Source: Streptomyces showdoensis (GTDB taxonomy: Bacteria; Actinomycetota; Actinomycetes; Streptomycetales; Streptomycetaceae). From it: a DNA stretch of 64,000 nucleotides. Below the pieces are notes generated by a model. It had not been told where the DNA came from. It ran no database searches and saw only the letters and a list, made by a program, of their open reading frames with translations. A program made the translations under genes and the position numbers. The DNA lies in assembly GCF_039535475.1 (NCBI RefSeq), contig NZ_BAAAXG010000026.1, positions 1,922,001-1,986,000 of the forward strand. Reading direction: 5' to 3'. Shown piece by piece: positions 51,063-59,552 of this stretch (position 1 is its first letter; every line of letters starts with the position of its first letter).

Positions 51063-51424
51063 GCGGGACGGCGGAGGCGGGCGGCTCGGAGGCGATGAAC
51101 GGGATGGGCGGAACGAAAACGATGAACGGGTCGAAAGGGATGAACGCGATGAACGGGACGAAGGAGTCGTGGGTGATGCGGATGGCGACGAGGCGGGCGG
51201 TGGACCTGGTGAAGGTCGGCACGTTCAGGACGGTTCTGCACGGCTGGTGGCGGGTCCGCCGGGCGGCGACGCGGCAGGACGCGGGCATGAGCACCACGGA
51301 GTACGCGATGGGCACGATCGCCGCGGCGGCGTTCGCGGCCGTGCTCTACAAGGTGCTCACCAGCGGGGCGGTCGCCAAGGCCCTGGAGTCGGTGATCGGG
51401 AGGGCACTCGATGCGCCGTTCTGA
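51059..51424 (+). CDS. DUF4244 Flp-pilin-like protein
   Basis: The 121-residue protein is read from GTG 51059 (GTGA overlap). It has a long N-terminal region with repeated MNG/MNA units, then a membrane-like hydrophobic pilin segment after the sequence GMSTTEYAMGTIAAAAFAAVL. The G|MSTTEYA site fits a type IV prepilin cleavage with Glu at +5. This is the pilin subunit of the locus in actinomycetes. No prepilin peptidase gene is in the window. Confidence 0.85.
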   Translation: MSGTAEAGGSEAMNGMGGTKTMNGSKGMNAMNGTKESWVMRMATRRAVDLVKVGTFRTVLHGWWRVRRAATRQDAGMSTTEYAMGTIAAAAFAAVLYKVLTSGAVAKALESVIGRALDAPF

Positions 51425-51767
51425 CCGGGGTTCGGTGACCGCGGAGACCGCGGTCGCGCTGCCCGCCCTGGTGCTGTTCACCGCGGCCCTGCTGTGGGCC
51501 CTGGGAGCGGCCGGGGCGCAGATCCGGTGCGTGGACGCGGCCCGGGCCGGTGCGCGGGCGGTGGCCCGTTCGGAGCCGGTCGCGGCTGCGGAGGCGGCGG
51601 CGCGGGCCGCCGCCCCGGACGGCGCCAGGGTCACCGTGGCACGGTCGGGCGAGCTGTGGCGGGTGACGGTGGAGGCGTCCGCGCCCGGGCCCGGCGGCCT
51701 CGGGCTGACCCTGCGGGCGGGGGCGGCTGCGCTCGCCGAGGACACGGTGGGGGCGGTGGTGCCGTGA
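51411..51767 (+). CDS. TadE-like pseudopilin
   Basis: The 118-residue protein has the TadE start DRGSVTAETAVALPALVLF, with the Glu at the fifth position of the cleaved pilin-like helix, then a helix (AALLWALGAAGAQIRCVDAARAGARA). It overlaps the pilin gene by 14 nt. TadE-type minor pseudopilins support pilus formation. Confidence 0.87.
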   Translation: MRRSDRGSVTAETAVALPALVLFTAALLWALGAAGAQIRCVDAARAGARAVARSEPVAAAEAAARAAAPDGARVTVARSGELWRVTVEASAPGPGGLGLTLRAGAAALAEDTVGAVVP

Positions 51768-52366
51768 GGAGCGACGACCGGGGAGCGGCGACCGTGTGGA
51801 CGGCGTTCGCGGCCTGCGCCCTGTGCGTGGTGTTCGGGGCCGTACTCGCGCTGGGGCAGGCGGTGGCCGCCAGGCACCGGGCCGGCGGGGCGGCCGACCT
51901 CGCGGCGCTCGCCGCGGCCGACCGGGCGCTGTGGGGCGAGGCGGACGCCTGCGCGATCGCGGTGCGGGTGGCGGCCGCCCAGGGGGCCGCGGTGGTCCGC
52001 TGCCGGGTCGGCGAGGACATCGCGGACGTCACCGCCCGGGTGACGTCCGGGCCGTGGACACCCGAGGTCAGGTCCCGCGCCGGCCCACCCGGCCCGACGG
52101 GCCTCCCGGCGGCCCTCCCGGGTCTTACGGGACCGGAGGTCCCACCTCCAGGTCCGGAGCCGGAGCTCGACCCTCCGGGGCCGGGGGTCCATCCCCCGGT
52201 CCGGTCCGGGGATCCGTCCCCGGTCCGGGGATCCATCCCCCCGGTCCGGTCCGGGGATCCGTCCCCGGTCCGGGGATCCATCCCCCCGGTCCGGTCCGGG
52301 GATCCGTCCCCGGTCCGGGGATCCATCTCCCCGGTCCGGTCCGGTGATCCGTCCCCGATCCGGTGA
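51764..52366 (+). CDS. TadE/Rv3654c-like protein with a repeat-encoded tail
   Basis: The 200-residue protein opens DDRGAATVWTAFAACALCVVFG and continues AAADLAALAAADRALWGEADA-like, fitting the Rv3654c group. The last about 80 residues are Pro-rich; from about residue 145 they consist of four 15-residue repeats of PVRSGDPSPVRGSIP encoded by the 45-bp array at 52196-52420. The family usually ends near residue 120, so the gene has run into a downstream repeat array and acquired a new C-terminus. GTG 51764 overlaps the preceding stop. Confidence 0.78.
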   Translation: MRSDDRGAATVWTAFAACALCVVFGAVLALGQAVAARHRAGGAADLAALAAADRALWGEADACAIAVRVAAAQGAAVVRCRVGEDIADVTARVTSGPWTPEVRSRAGPPGPTGLPAALPGLTGPEVPPPGPEPELDPPGPGVHPPVRSGDPSPVRGSIPPVRSGDPSPVRGSIPPVRSGDPSPVRGSISPVRSGDPSPIR

Positions 52367-52420
52367 TCCATCCCCCTGGTCCGGTCCGGGGACCCGCCCC
52401 TGGCCCGGGGATCAGTCCCC
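52196..52420. repeat. Five-unit 45-bp array overlapping the helicase stop codon
   Basis: Units start at 52196, 52241, 52286, 52331 and 52376, exactly 45 bp apart, each with CCGGTCCGGTCCGGGG and two GGATCC palindromic blocks. The fifth unit (52376-52420) contains the stop codon of the leftward helicase gene (TCA at 52412-52414). A partial related unit precedes the array at about 52151. The 45-bp length is a multiple of three, so the array codes on the + strand. Confidence 0.92.
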
Positions 52421-54892
52421 CTGGTCCTGGGACCCCTCCTCCGGCTCCGGAGCACCGCGCAGCAGTTCCGTGAGCAGGCGGACCGCGCCTCGTTTGTGGA
52501 GGGGGTCGTTGCCGTTGCCGCACTTGGGGGACTGGATGCAGGAGGGGCAGCCGGACTCGCACTCGCAGGAGGCGATGGCCTCGCGGGTGGCGGACAGCCA
52601 GGCGCGGGCGGTGTGGAAGGCGCGTTCGGCGAAGCCGGCGCCGCCGGGGTGGCCGTCGTAGACGAAGACGGTCGGGAGCAGCGTGTCGGGGTGGAGCGGG
52701 ACGGAGACCCCGCCGATGTCCCAGCGGTCGCAGGTGGCGAAGAGCGGCAGCATGCCGATGGAGGCGTGTTCGGCGGCGTGCAGGGCGCCGCCGAGGATCT
52801 CCGGGTTGATCCGGGCGGCGTCGAGCTGGTCCTCGGTGACCGTCCACCACACGGCCCGGGTGCGCAGGGTGCGGGGCGGCAGGTCCAGCTTGCTCTCGCC
52901 GAGCACCTCGCCGGTGATCAGGCGGCGGCGGAGGAAGGAGACGACCTGGTTGGTGACCTCGACGGAGCCGTAGCAGAGGCGGCCGGCGCCCCAGGGGATC
53001 TCGGTGTCGGTGGACAGGACGGAGAGGGAGGTGGTGTCGCGGGCGGTGGTCGAGTAGGGCGGGTTCGCCTCCTCGACGAGGGCCACGGAGTCCTTGAGGT
53101 CGAGCTCGCGGACCAGATAGGTGCGGCCCTGGTGGAGGTGGACGGCGCCCTCGTGGACGGAGGCGTGGGAGGCGGCCTCGTCGACCGTGCCGAGCAGCCG
53201 GCCGGTGCCGGACTCGACGATGCGGACGGGGCTGCCGCCGCCGCCCCGGATGTCGGTGAGGTCGGCGGCCCGCTCCCGGCGGGTCCAGTACCAGCCGGTG
53301 GAACGGCGGCGCAGCAGGCCGGCCGACTCCAGCTGGGGCAGCAGGTCGGGCACGGCGGGGCCGAAGAGCGGGAGGTCGGCCTCGGTCAGGGGGAGCTCCG
53401 CGGCGGCGGCGCACAGATGGGGGGCGAGGACGTAGGGGTTGTCGGGGTCCAGGACCGTCGACTCCACCGGGCGGCGGAAGATCGCCTCGGGGTGGTGGAC
53501 CAGGTAGGTGTCCAGCGGGTCGTCGCGGGCGACCAGGATCGCGAGGGCGCCCTCGCCCGAGCGGCCGGCGCGGCCCGCCTGCTGCCACAGGGAGGCGCGG
53601 GTGCCGGGGTAGCCGGCGATGACGACGGCGTCGAGGCCCGAGACGTCCACGCCCAGCTCCAGGGCGGTCGTGGCGGCCAGGCCGAGGAGCTCGCCCGAGT
53701 GGAGGGCGTGCTCCAGGGCGCGGCGCTCCTCGGGCAGGTAGCCGCCCCGGTAGGCGGCGACCCGGCGGGCGAGGGAGCGGTCGACCTCGGCGAGGCGCTC
53801 CTGGGCGATCACCGAGATCAGTTCGGCGCCGCGCCGGGAGCGGACGAAGGCGACCGAGCGCACGCCCTGGACCGTGAGGTCGGTGAGCAGGTCGGCGGTC
53901 TCGGCGGTGGCGGTGCGCCGGACCGGGGCGCCCTGCTCGCCGTGGAGCTCGGTGAGCGGCGGCTCCCACAGGGCGAAGACCAGTTCGCCGCGCGGGGAGG
54001 CGTCGTCGGAGACCTGGGTGACGGGCAGGCCGGTGAGGCGGCCGGCGGCGCGGGCGGGGTCGGCGGAGGTGGCCGAGGCGAGGAGGAAGACGGGGTCGGC
54101 GCCGTACCGGGCGCAGACGCGGCGGAGACGGCGCAGCACCTGGGCGACGTGCGAGCCGAAGACGCCCCGGTAGGTGTGGCACTCGTCGATGACGACGTAG
54201 CGCAGGGAGCGCAGGAAGGAGGACCACCTGGGGTGGGACGGGAGGATGCCCCGGTGCAGCATGTCGGGGTTGGTGAGGACGTAGTTCGCGTACTGGCGGA
54301 CCCACTCGCGTTCCTCGACCGGGGTGTCGCCGTCGTAGACGGCGGCCCGGACGCGGTTGCCGAGCGGGGCGGCGAGTTCCCTTACGGCGCGGCGCTGGTC
54401 GGCGGCGAGCGCCTTGGTGGGCGCCAGGTACAGGGCGGTGGCGCCGCGCCCGTTGGCGGCCTCGGAGCCGTCCAGGAGGGTGGACAGGACGGGGGTGAGG
54501 TAGGCGAGCGACTTGCCCGAGGCGGTTCCTGTGGCGATCACCACGGAAGTGCCGTCCAGGGCGTGCTCGGCGGCTTCGGCCTGATGGGCCCAGGGGTGCT
54601 CGATCCCGGCGGCCTGGATGGCGTTGATCACTTCCGCGCGGATGCGGTGAGGCCAGACGGCATGACGGCCCTCTCGGGCGGGCAGATGCTCCGTATGGGT
54701 GATGCGCGCGGCCCGGCTCTCGCCTGTGGAGAGCCGGTCCAGGATCTGACCGGGAGAGGGGCGGTTGCCCGTCTCCCCGGCGGGTCGGCGGGGGCGGTGA
54801 TTCTTGGCCATCGGCATCGAGTGTGTCACCGGCGTGACGGACAATGCTTCCAAGGCGTCGTGCATGGCAGTCGGTAAGTGATTGAATGCCAT
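52412..54892 (-). CDS. MrfA/YprA-type DEAD-box helicase
   Basis: The 826-residue protein has ATGTASGKSLAYL (motif I), VVIDECHTYRGVFGSHVA (motif II, DECH variant), TSADPARAAGRLTG (motif III) and QQAGRAGRSGEGALAI (motif VI). A C-terminal DUF1998-type zinc module follows with CECESGCPSCIQSPKCGNGNDPLHK. MrfA/Hrq1-like helicases act in DNA repair, including mitomycin cross-link repair in Bacillus. From the ATG at 54892, codon 6 is TTA, the codon read by bldA tRNA in Streptomyces. It is divergent from bldG. A longer frame to 55024 looks non-coding. Confidence 0.9.
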   Translation of the reverse strand: MAFNHLPTAMHDALEALSVTPVTHSMPMAKNHRPRRPAGETGNRPSPGQILDRLSTGESRAARITHTEHLPAREGRHAVWPHRIRAEVINAIQAAGIEHPWAHQAEAAEHALDGTSVVIATGTASGKSLAYLTPVLSTLLDGSEAANGRGATALYLAPTKALAADQRRAVRELAAPLGNRVRAAVYDGDTPVEEREWVRQYANYVLTNPDMLHRGILPSHPRWSSFLRSLRYVVIDECHTYRGVFGSHVAQVLRRLRRVCARYGADPVFLLASATSADPARAAGRLTGLPVTQVSDDASPRGELVFALWEPPLTELHGEQGAPVRRTATAETADLLTDLTVQGVRSVAFVRSRRGAELISVIAQERLAEVDRSLARRVAAYRGGYLPEERRALEHALHSGELLGLAATTALELGVDVSGLDAVVIAGYPGTRASLWQQAGRAGRSGEGALAILVARDDPLDTYLVHHPEAIFRRPVESTVLDPDNPYVLAPHLCAAAAELPLTEADLPLFGPAVPDLLPQLESAGLLRRRSTGWYWTRRERAADLTDIRGGGGSPVRIVESGTGRLLGTVDEAASHASVHEGAVHLHQGRTYLVRELDLKDSVALVEEANPPYSTTARDTTSLSVLSTDTEIPWGAGRLCYGSVEVTNQVVSFLRRRLITGEVLGESKLDLPPRTLRTRAVWWTVTEDQLDAARINPEILGGALHAAEHASIGMLPLFATCDRWDIGGVSVPLHPDTLLPTVFVYDGHPGGAGFAERAFHTARAWLSATREAIASCECESGCPSCIQSPKCGNGNDPLHKRGAVRLLTELLRGAPEPEEGSQDQGD

Positions 54893-54971
54893 CGCGGCCG
54901 GCGTTCCGTCCCGTGACTCCGCACGGGAGTTCCGAGGGACGGCCGCTCGATAGCTAGGTGCTGGAGGACCC

Positions 54972-55325
54972 GTGGACCTGTCTCTGTCGACTCGCACTGT
55001 GCCCGGCCCGTCTGGCGACCGCACGGTCGTCGAGGTCGGTGGCGAGATTGATGTGTATACCGCGCCTAAGCTGCGCGAGCAGTTGGTCGAGTTGGTGAAC
55101 GACGGCAGCTACCACCTGGTTGTCGACATGGAAGGCGTGGACTTCCTCGACTCGACCGGCCTCGGCGTGCTGGTGGGCGGTCTGAAGCGCGTACGTGCGC
55201 ACGAGGGATCGCTGCGTCTGGTGTGCAACCAGGAGCGCATCCTGAAGATCTTCCGGATCACCGGACTCACCAAGGTGTTCCCGATTCACACCTCGGTCGA
55301 AGAGGCCGTCAACGCGGCCGACTGA
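54972..55325 (+). CDS. bldG: BldG anti-sigma factor antagonist
   Basis: The 117-residue STAS protein matches Streptomyces BldG nearly throughout. The phosphorylation site is in [12 protein letters not shown] (Ser61 here). Compared with the S. coelicolor protein as I recall it, four extra residues (PGPS) follow RTV near residue 11. BldG is needed for aerial growth and antibiotic production and is controlled by phosphorylation by an anti-sigma kinase. The GTG start follows GGAGG. It is followed 54 nt later by the partner gene. Confidence 0.96.
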   Translation: MDLSLSTRTVPGPSGDRTVVEVGGEIDVYTAPKLREQLVELVNDGSYHLVVDMEGVDFLDSTGLGVLVGGLKRVRAHEGSLRLVCNQERILKIFRITGLTKVFPIHTSVEEAVNAAD

Positions 55326-55379
55326 GGCCGAGGAGACGTCTTCGCCCCGTGCAGCCGTCCAGAATCCCAGGGGAATCGC

Positions 55380-55838
55380 ATGGCCACCGTTGAACTCCTC
55401 TTCAGTGCCCAGCCCGAGCACGTCCGCACGGCCCGTCTCGTGGCCGCCGCGGTCGCACGCCGGGCAGGTGTGGACGAGGCGGTCCTCGACGAGGTCAGAC
55501 TCGCCGTCGGCGAGGCGTGTTCCCGTGCGGTCGGGCTGCACCGCAGCAACGGTGTCACCACCCCCGTCCGGGTCGTGCTGACCGAGGAGGAGAAGACCTT
55601 CTCCATCGAGGTCGGCGACGAGGTGCCCGGCGCGGGCGTGGCGGCCGCGGACGCCGCCGGTGTGCCCGGTGCGCGGGACTCGGCCCCGGCCGAGGAGTTC
55701 GACGACGCCGACGGCGAGGACGAGATGGGCCTCGCGGTGATCCGCGGGCTCGTCGACGACGTGGAGGTGAGCGCCGGCGAGGACGGCGGCACCATCCGCA
55801 TGAGCTGGCCGGCCAACCCGGACGCCGCTTTCGCCTGA
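55380..55838 (+). CDS. RsbW-like ATP-binding anti-sigma factor
   Basis: The 152-residue protein has a GHKL ATPase/RsbW outline: VELLFSAQPEHVRTARLVAAAVARRAG, then EVRLAVGEACSRAVGLHRS in the N-box position and MGLAVIRGLVDDVEV in the G-box area. The usual N-box Asn (in ACTNAV) is replaced by Arg, and the G1/G2 glycine loops are poor. It therefore may bind ATP weakly or not at all. Its position next to bldG strongly suggests it is the BldG partner anti-sigma factor. The acidic insert DDADGEDE is distinctive. Confidence 0.86.
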   Translation: MATVELLFSAQPEHVRTARLVAAAVARRAGVDEAVLDEVRLAVGEACSRAVGLHRSNGVTTPVRVVLTEEEKTFSIEVGDEVPGAGVAAADAAGVPGARDSAPAEEFDDADGEDEMGLAVIRGLVDDVEVSAGEDGGTIRMSWPANPDAAFA

Positions 55839-55886
55839 TCAGGCCGCGGCACCAGGACCGGACGATCCCGGCCGCCCCGAGACGGA

Positions 55887-55919
55887 GAGAAGAGGCCCTG
55901 CCCCGCAGGGCCTCTTCTC
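55887..55919. terminator. Hairpin after the anti-sigma gene
   Basis: GAGAAGAGGCCCTG and its complement flank CCCCG, followed by GTTCC; it ends the bldG operon. Confidence 0.85.
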
Positions 55920-56094
55920 GTTCCCCGGGCCGTTCCCCGGGCCGTTCGCCGGGCCGTTCGCCGGGCCGATCCCGGGGCCGTTCCCTGATCCCTGATCGTT
56001 CCCCGGACGGTTGCCCGAGCCGCTCCCCGGCCCCTTCCCCGGGCCGATCCCCGCACCATTTCCCACCCATTCCCACCCATTCCCGCCCGTGGGC
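55920..56094. repeat. Tandem 12-bp units upstream of hppA
   Basis: Eleven or more 12-mers of the form GTTCCCCGGGCC, with substitutions, run from the terminator to about 56066. Three CCCATTCCCA-type units follow. The array separates the terminator from the hppA promoter region (56095-56238), which is otherwise gene-free. Confidence 0.85.
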
Positions 56095-56238
56095 CGGCCG
56101 CCAATGGTCCGGTCGCATTACCGCATTCGGCGGTACTTATGAGGTATTCGGGAATTACCATTGCGGCTACCCGTTTCGTGCGGGTTTCCCTCCTTAGAAT
56201 CCGTCCTGTCCTGACCTCGCGAACGTCAAGGAGGACGA

Positions 56239-58593
56239 ATGGCGGGTCTTGCCGCCGCGGTGCTCACCCAGGAGAACCGCGTCATCGTGATCGGCGTCGC
56301 GGCCGTGGCGCTCGCGGCGCTGGTCGTGGCCCGGCTCCTCGTCCGCCAGGTGCTGGCGGCCGGCGAGGGCACGGAATCCATGAAGAAGATCGCGGCCGCC
56401 GTCCAGGAGGGCGCCAACGCCTATCTCGCCCGGCAGCTGCGCACCATCGGCGTCTTCGCCGTCGTGGTGTTCTTCCTGTTGTTCCTGCTGCCCGCCGACA
56501 ACTGGTCGCAGCGGGCCGGACGCTCTCTGTTCTTCCTGGTGGGCGCGCTTTTCTCGGCGACCACCGGATATCTCGGCATGCGACTCGCCGTGCGCGCGAA
56601 CGTGAGGGTCGCGGCGGCGGCCAGGGAGGCCACGCCCGGCCCGGGCGAACCGGAGCGCGACCTGACGGATGTGGCCCACCGCGCGATGAAGATCGCGTTT
56701 CGTACGGGTGGCGTGGTCGGCATGTGCACGGTCGGCCTCGGCCTGCTCGGGGCCTCCTGCGTCGTCCTCGTCTACGCCGCCGACGCGCCCAAGGTCCTGG
56801 AGGGATTCGGGCTCGGGGCGGCGCTCATCGCGATGTTCATGCGGGTGGGCGGCGGCATCTTCACCAAGGCCGCCGACGTCGGTGCCGACCTCGTCGGCAA
56901 GGTCGAGCAGGGCATCCCCGAGGACGACCCGCGCAACGCCGCCACCATCGCCGACAACGTGGGCGACAACGTCGGCGACTGCGCGGGCATGGCCGCCGAC
57001 CTCTTCGAGTCGTACGCCGTGACGCTGGTCGCCGCCCTCATCCTCGGCAAGGCCGCCTTTGGCGACGTGGGCCTCGCCTTCCCGCTGATGGTGCCCGCGA
57101 TCGGCGTCCTGACCGCGATGATCGGGATCTTCGCGGTCGCCCCGCGGCGCACCGACCGCAGCGGCATGACCGCCATCAACCGGGGCTTCTTCCTCTCCGC
57201 GGTGATCTCGCTCGCCCTGGTCGCCGTCGTCGCCTTCGCCTACCTCCCGTCCTCCTACGCCGACCTCGAAGGCGTCACCGATCCCGGCATCCCCACCCAC
57301 GGCGGCGACCCGCGGGTCCTCGCCCTGGTCGCGGTCGCCATCGGCATCGTGCTGGCCGCGCTGATCCAGCAGCTCACCGGCTACTTCACCGAGACCGGCC
57401 GGCGTCCGGTCCGGGACATCGGGAAGTCCTCGCTGACCGGCCCCGCCACCGTGGTCCTGGCCGGCGTCTCCATCGGCCTGGAGTCCGCCGTCTACACGGC
57501 GCTGCTGATCGGCCTCGCCGTCTACGGGGCGTTCCTGCTCGGCGGCGCCTCCATCATGCTGGCGCTGTTCGCCATCGCCCTCGCGGGCACCGGGCTGCTC
57601 ACCACCGTCGGGGTGATCGTGGCCATGGACACCTTCGGCCCGGTCTCCGACAACGCCCAGGGCATCGCCGAGATGTCCGGCGACGTCCAGGGCGCGGGCG
57701 CGCAGGTCCTCACCGACCTCGACGCCGTCGGCAACACCACCAAGGCGATCACCAAGGGCATCGCCATCGCCACCGCCGTGCTCGCCGCGGCGGCGCTCTT
57801 CGGCTCCTACCGCGACGCCATCGCCGGCTCGGTCGCCGACGTCGGGGCGAAGGTCACCGAGACGAACCTGTCCATGGACATCTCCCAGCCCAACAACCTG
57901 TTCGGGATGGTGCTCGGCGCCTCGGTCGTCTTCCTGTTCTCCGGACTCGCCATCAACGCCGTGTCCCGGTCGGCCGGTGCGGTGGTCTACGAGGTGCGGC
58001 GGCAGTTCCGCGAGCACCCCGGGATCATGAACCACACCGAGCAGCCCGAGTACGGACGGGTCGTCGACATCTGCACCAAGGACGCGCTGCGCGAACTCGC
58101 CACGCCCGGACTGCTCGCCGTCCTCGCGCCGATCGCGGTCGGCTTCTCGCTCGGGGTCGGCGCGCTCGGCTCGTACCTCGCCGGGGCGATCGCCACCGGT
58201 GCGCTGATGGCCGTCTTCCTGGCCAACTCCGGTGGCGCCTGGGACAACGCGAAGAAGCTGGTCGAGGACGGGCACCACGGCGGCAAGGGCAGCCCGGCCC
58301 ATGCGGCGACCGTCATCGGCGACACGGTCGGCGACCCGTTCAAGGACACCGCGGGGCCCGCGATCAACCCGCTGCTGAAGGTGATGAACCTGGTCGCGCT
58401 GCTGATCGCGCCCGCCGTGGTGCAGTTCAGCTACGGGGACGACGCCAGTGGCGGGCTGCGGGCGTTGGTCGCCGTCCTCGCGCTGGTCGTCATCGTGGGC
58501 GCGGTCCGGTTCTCCAAGCGGCGTTCGGTGGCCGTGGACGACGGATCGGCGGAGCGGAACGGGTCGTCGCGGGACGCGACGGTGACGCCGTAG
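56239..58593 (+). CDS. hppA: Membrane H+-pumping pyrophosphatase
   Basis: The 784-residue protein has about 16 helices and the pyrophosphatase core: DVGADLVGKVEQGIPEDDPR, ATIADNVGDNVGDCAGMAAD and DNAKKLVEDG with further Asp sites. It couples PPi hydrolysis to proton pumping. The segment AVGNTTKAITKG carries lysine at the K+-sensing position (A in K+-dependent enzymes), so it should be the K+-independent type. The ATG is 8 nt after AAGGAGGA. Confidence 0.94.
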   Translation: MAGLAAAVLTQENRVIVIGVAAVALAALVVARLLVRQVLAAGEGTESMKKIAAAVQEGANAYLARQLRTIGVFAVVVFFLLFLLPADNWSQRAGRSLFFLVGALFSATTGYLGMRLAVRANVRVAAAAREATPGPGEPERDLTDVAHRAMKIAFRTGGVVGMCTVGLGLLGASCVVLVYAADAPKVLEGFGLGAALIAMFMRVGGGIFTKAADVGADLVGKVEQGIPEDDPRNAATIADNVGDNVGDCAGMAADLFESYAVTLVAALILGKAAFGDVGLAFPLMVPAIGVLTAMIGIFAVAPRRTDRSGMTAINRGFFLSAVISLALVAVVAFAYLPSSYADLEGVTDPGIPTHGGDPRVLALVAVAIGIVLAALIQQLTGYFTETGRRPVRDIGKSSLTGPATVVLAGVSIGLESAVYTALLIGLAVYGAFLLGGASIMLALFAIALAGTGLLTTVGVIVAMDTFGPVSDNAQGIAEMSGDVQGAGAQVLTDLDAVGNTTKAITKGIAIATAVLAAAALFGSYRDAIAGSVADVGAKVTETNLSMDISQPNNLFGMVLGASVVFLFSGLAINAVSRSAGAVVYEVRRQFREHPGIMNHTEQPEYGRVVDICTKDALRELATPGLLAVLAPIAVGFSLGVGALGSYLAGAIATGALMAVFLANSGGAWDNAKKLVEDGHHGGKGSPAHAATVIGDTVGDPFKDTAGPAINPLLKVMNLVALLIAPAVVQFSYGDDASGGLRALVAVLALVVIVGAVRFSKRRSVAVDDGSAERNGSSRDATVTP

Positions 58594-58674
58594 GCCCGCG
58601 TCCGCCCGTCCGGCCGTGGGCTCCGTCTGCTTCCGGCCGCCGCGGCTCCGGCCGCGCGTGACGCGCCGTCAAAG

Positions 58675-58714
58675 CAGGGGCGGACGTCCCGTTCTGACGT
58701 GACGTCCGCCCCTG
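58675..58714. terminator. Hairpin after hppA
   Basis: CAGGGGCGGACGTC pairs with GACGTCCGCCCCTG around a 12-nt loop, 81 nt after the stop. Confidence 0.82.
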
Positions 58715-58826
58715 TCTGCTTGGTGCAAACGACTGCAATATCGGATGAATCGGTCCCACGAACGGTGGAAGTCACCCGTCCGGCGTGTATGTTCCGGGGC
58801 CGAGAGCCTTGGAAGGGACCGATCCG

Positions 58827-59450
58827 GTGAACAAGAAGCTTGCGGCCGCGCTGTCCGGCGGTGCGGTACTGGTGCTCGCGCTGTCGGGTTGCAGCGACGA
58901 CAAGGGCGACAAGGTGAACGACTGGGCCAAGACGTTCTGCGACCAGGCGCAGCCGCAGATCCAGAAGCGGGCCGACGCGAACCAGCTGATCATCTCCACG
59001 GCGGCCGACAGCAAGCCCGTCACGATCAAGGCCGCCGACTCGAAGGCCTTCGCCGACATCGCCGCCGCCGACCGCGCGCTGGCCAAGGCCGTCGAGAGCG
59101 CCGGGGCGCCGCCCGTCGACAACGGCGAGAAGGTCCAGCAGGACGCCATCAAGGAGCTCAACGCCACGGCCGTGGCCTACGAGGGCCTGAAGAAGCAGGT
59201 CGACGCGCTGGACACGTCGAACCAGCAGAAGTTCGCCGACGGCCTGAAGGTCGTCTCCGAGAACCTCGGCAAGATCCAGAACATGGACCAGGACGCCGTC
59301 GCCAAGCTCCAGGCCGGCGAACTCGGCCAGGCCATGGCCAAGCAGCCGGGCTGCCAGACCCCGTCCGCCTCCCCGAAGCCGGGCGCCCCGGCCTCCCCGA
59401 AGACGGACTCCACCCCGGTCACCAAGTCGACCGCCTCGCCCAAGCCGTAG
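58827..59450 (+). CDS. Small helical lipoprotein
   Basis: The 207-residue protein starts at GTG 58827 with MNKKLAAALSGGAVLVLALS and lipobox LSGC. A helical domain follows (KTFCDQAQPQIQKRADANQL, ADRALAKAVESAGAPP, YEGLKKQVDALDTSNQQKFA) and a Pro/Ser/Thr-Lys-rich tail (SASPKPGAPASPKT). It belongs to a Streptomyces family of unknown function. An upstream in-frame ATG at 58785 lies before a signal peptide and is less likely. Confidence 0.82.
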   Translation: MNKKLAAALSGGAVLVLALSGCSDDKGDKVNDWAKTFCDQAQPQIQKRADANQLIISTAADSKPVTIKAADSKAFADIAAADRALAKAVESAGAPPVDNGEKVQQDAIKELNATAVAYEGLKKQVDALDTSNQQKFADGLKVVSENLGKIQNMDQDAVAKLQAGELGQAMAKQPGCQTPSASPKPGAPASPKTDSTPVTKSTASPKP

Positions 59451-59466
59451 CGGGGCCACGGGCCGT

Positions 59467-59505
59467 GTGCGGGCCGGTCCGGCGCATCGCCGGGCCGGCC
59501 CGCAC
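59467..59505. terminator. 17-bp hairpin after the lipoprotein gene
   Basis: GTGCGGGCCGGTCCGGC pairs with GCCGGGCCGGCCCGCAC (one G-U) around a 5-nt loop. Confidence 0.83.
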
Positions 59506-59552
59506 GCCGTCGTTGGCGGCCGTTGTCGGTGGCGCCCGTCACAATGGGGCAC

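Noticed and set aside
51059..51170. Repeat-driven false extension of the pilin N-terminus
   Set aside because: The GTGA overlap with tadC supports the long start, although the MNG-rich region could be untranslated; left as part of the gene with lower certainty.
52196..52420. CRISPR or BOX-type mobile repeat
   Set aside because: The 45-bp units are head-to-tail without spacers, and the end unit is the helicase stop region.
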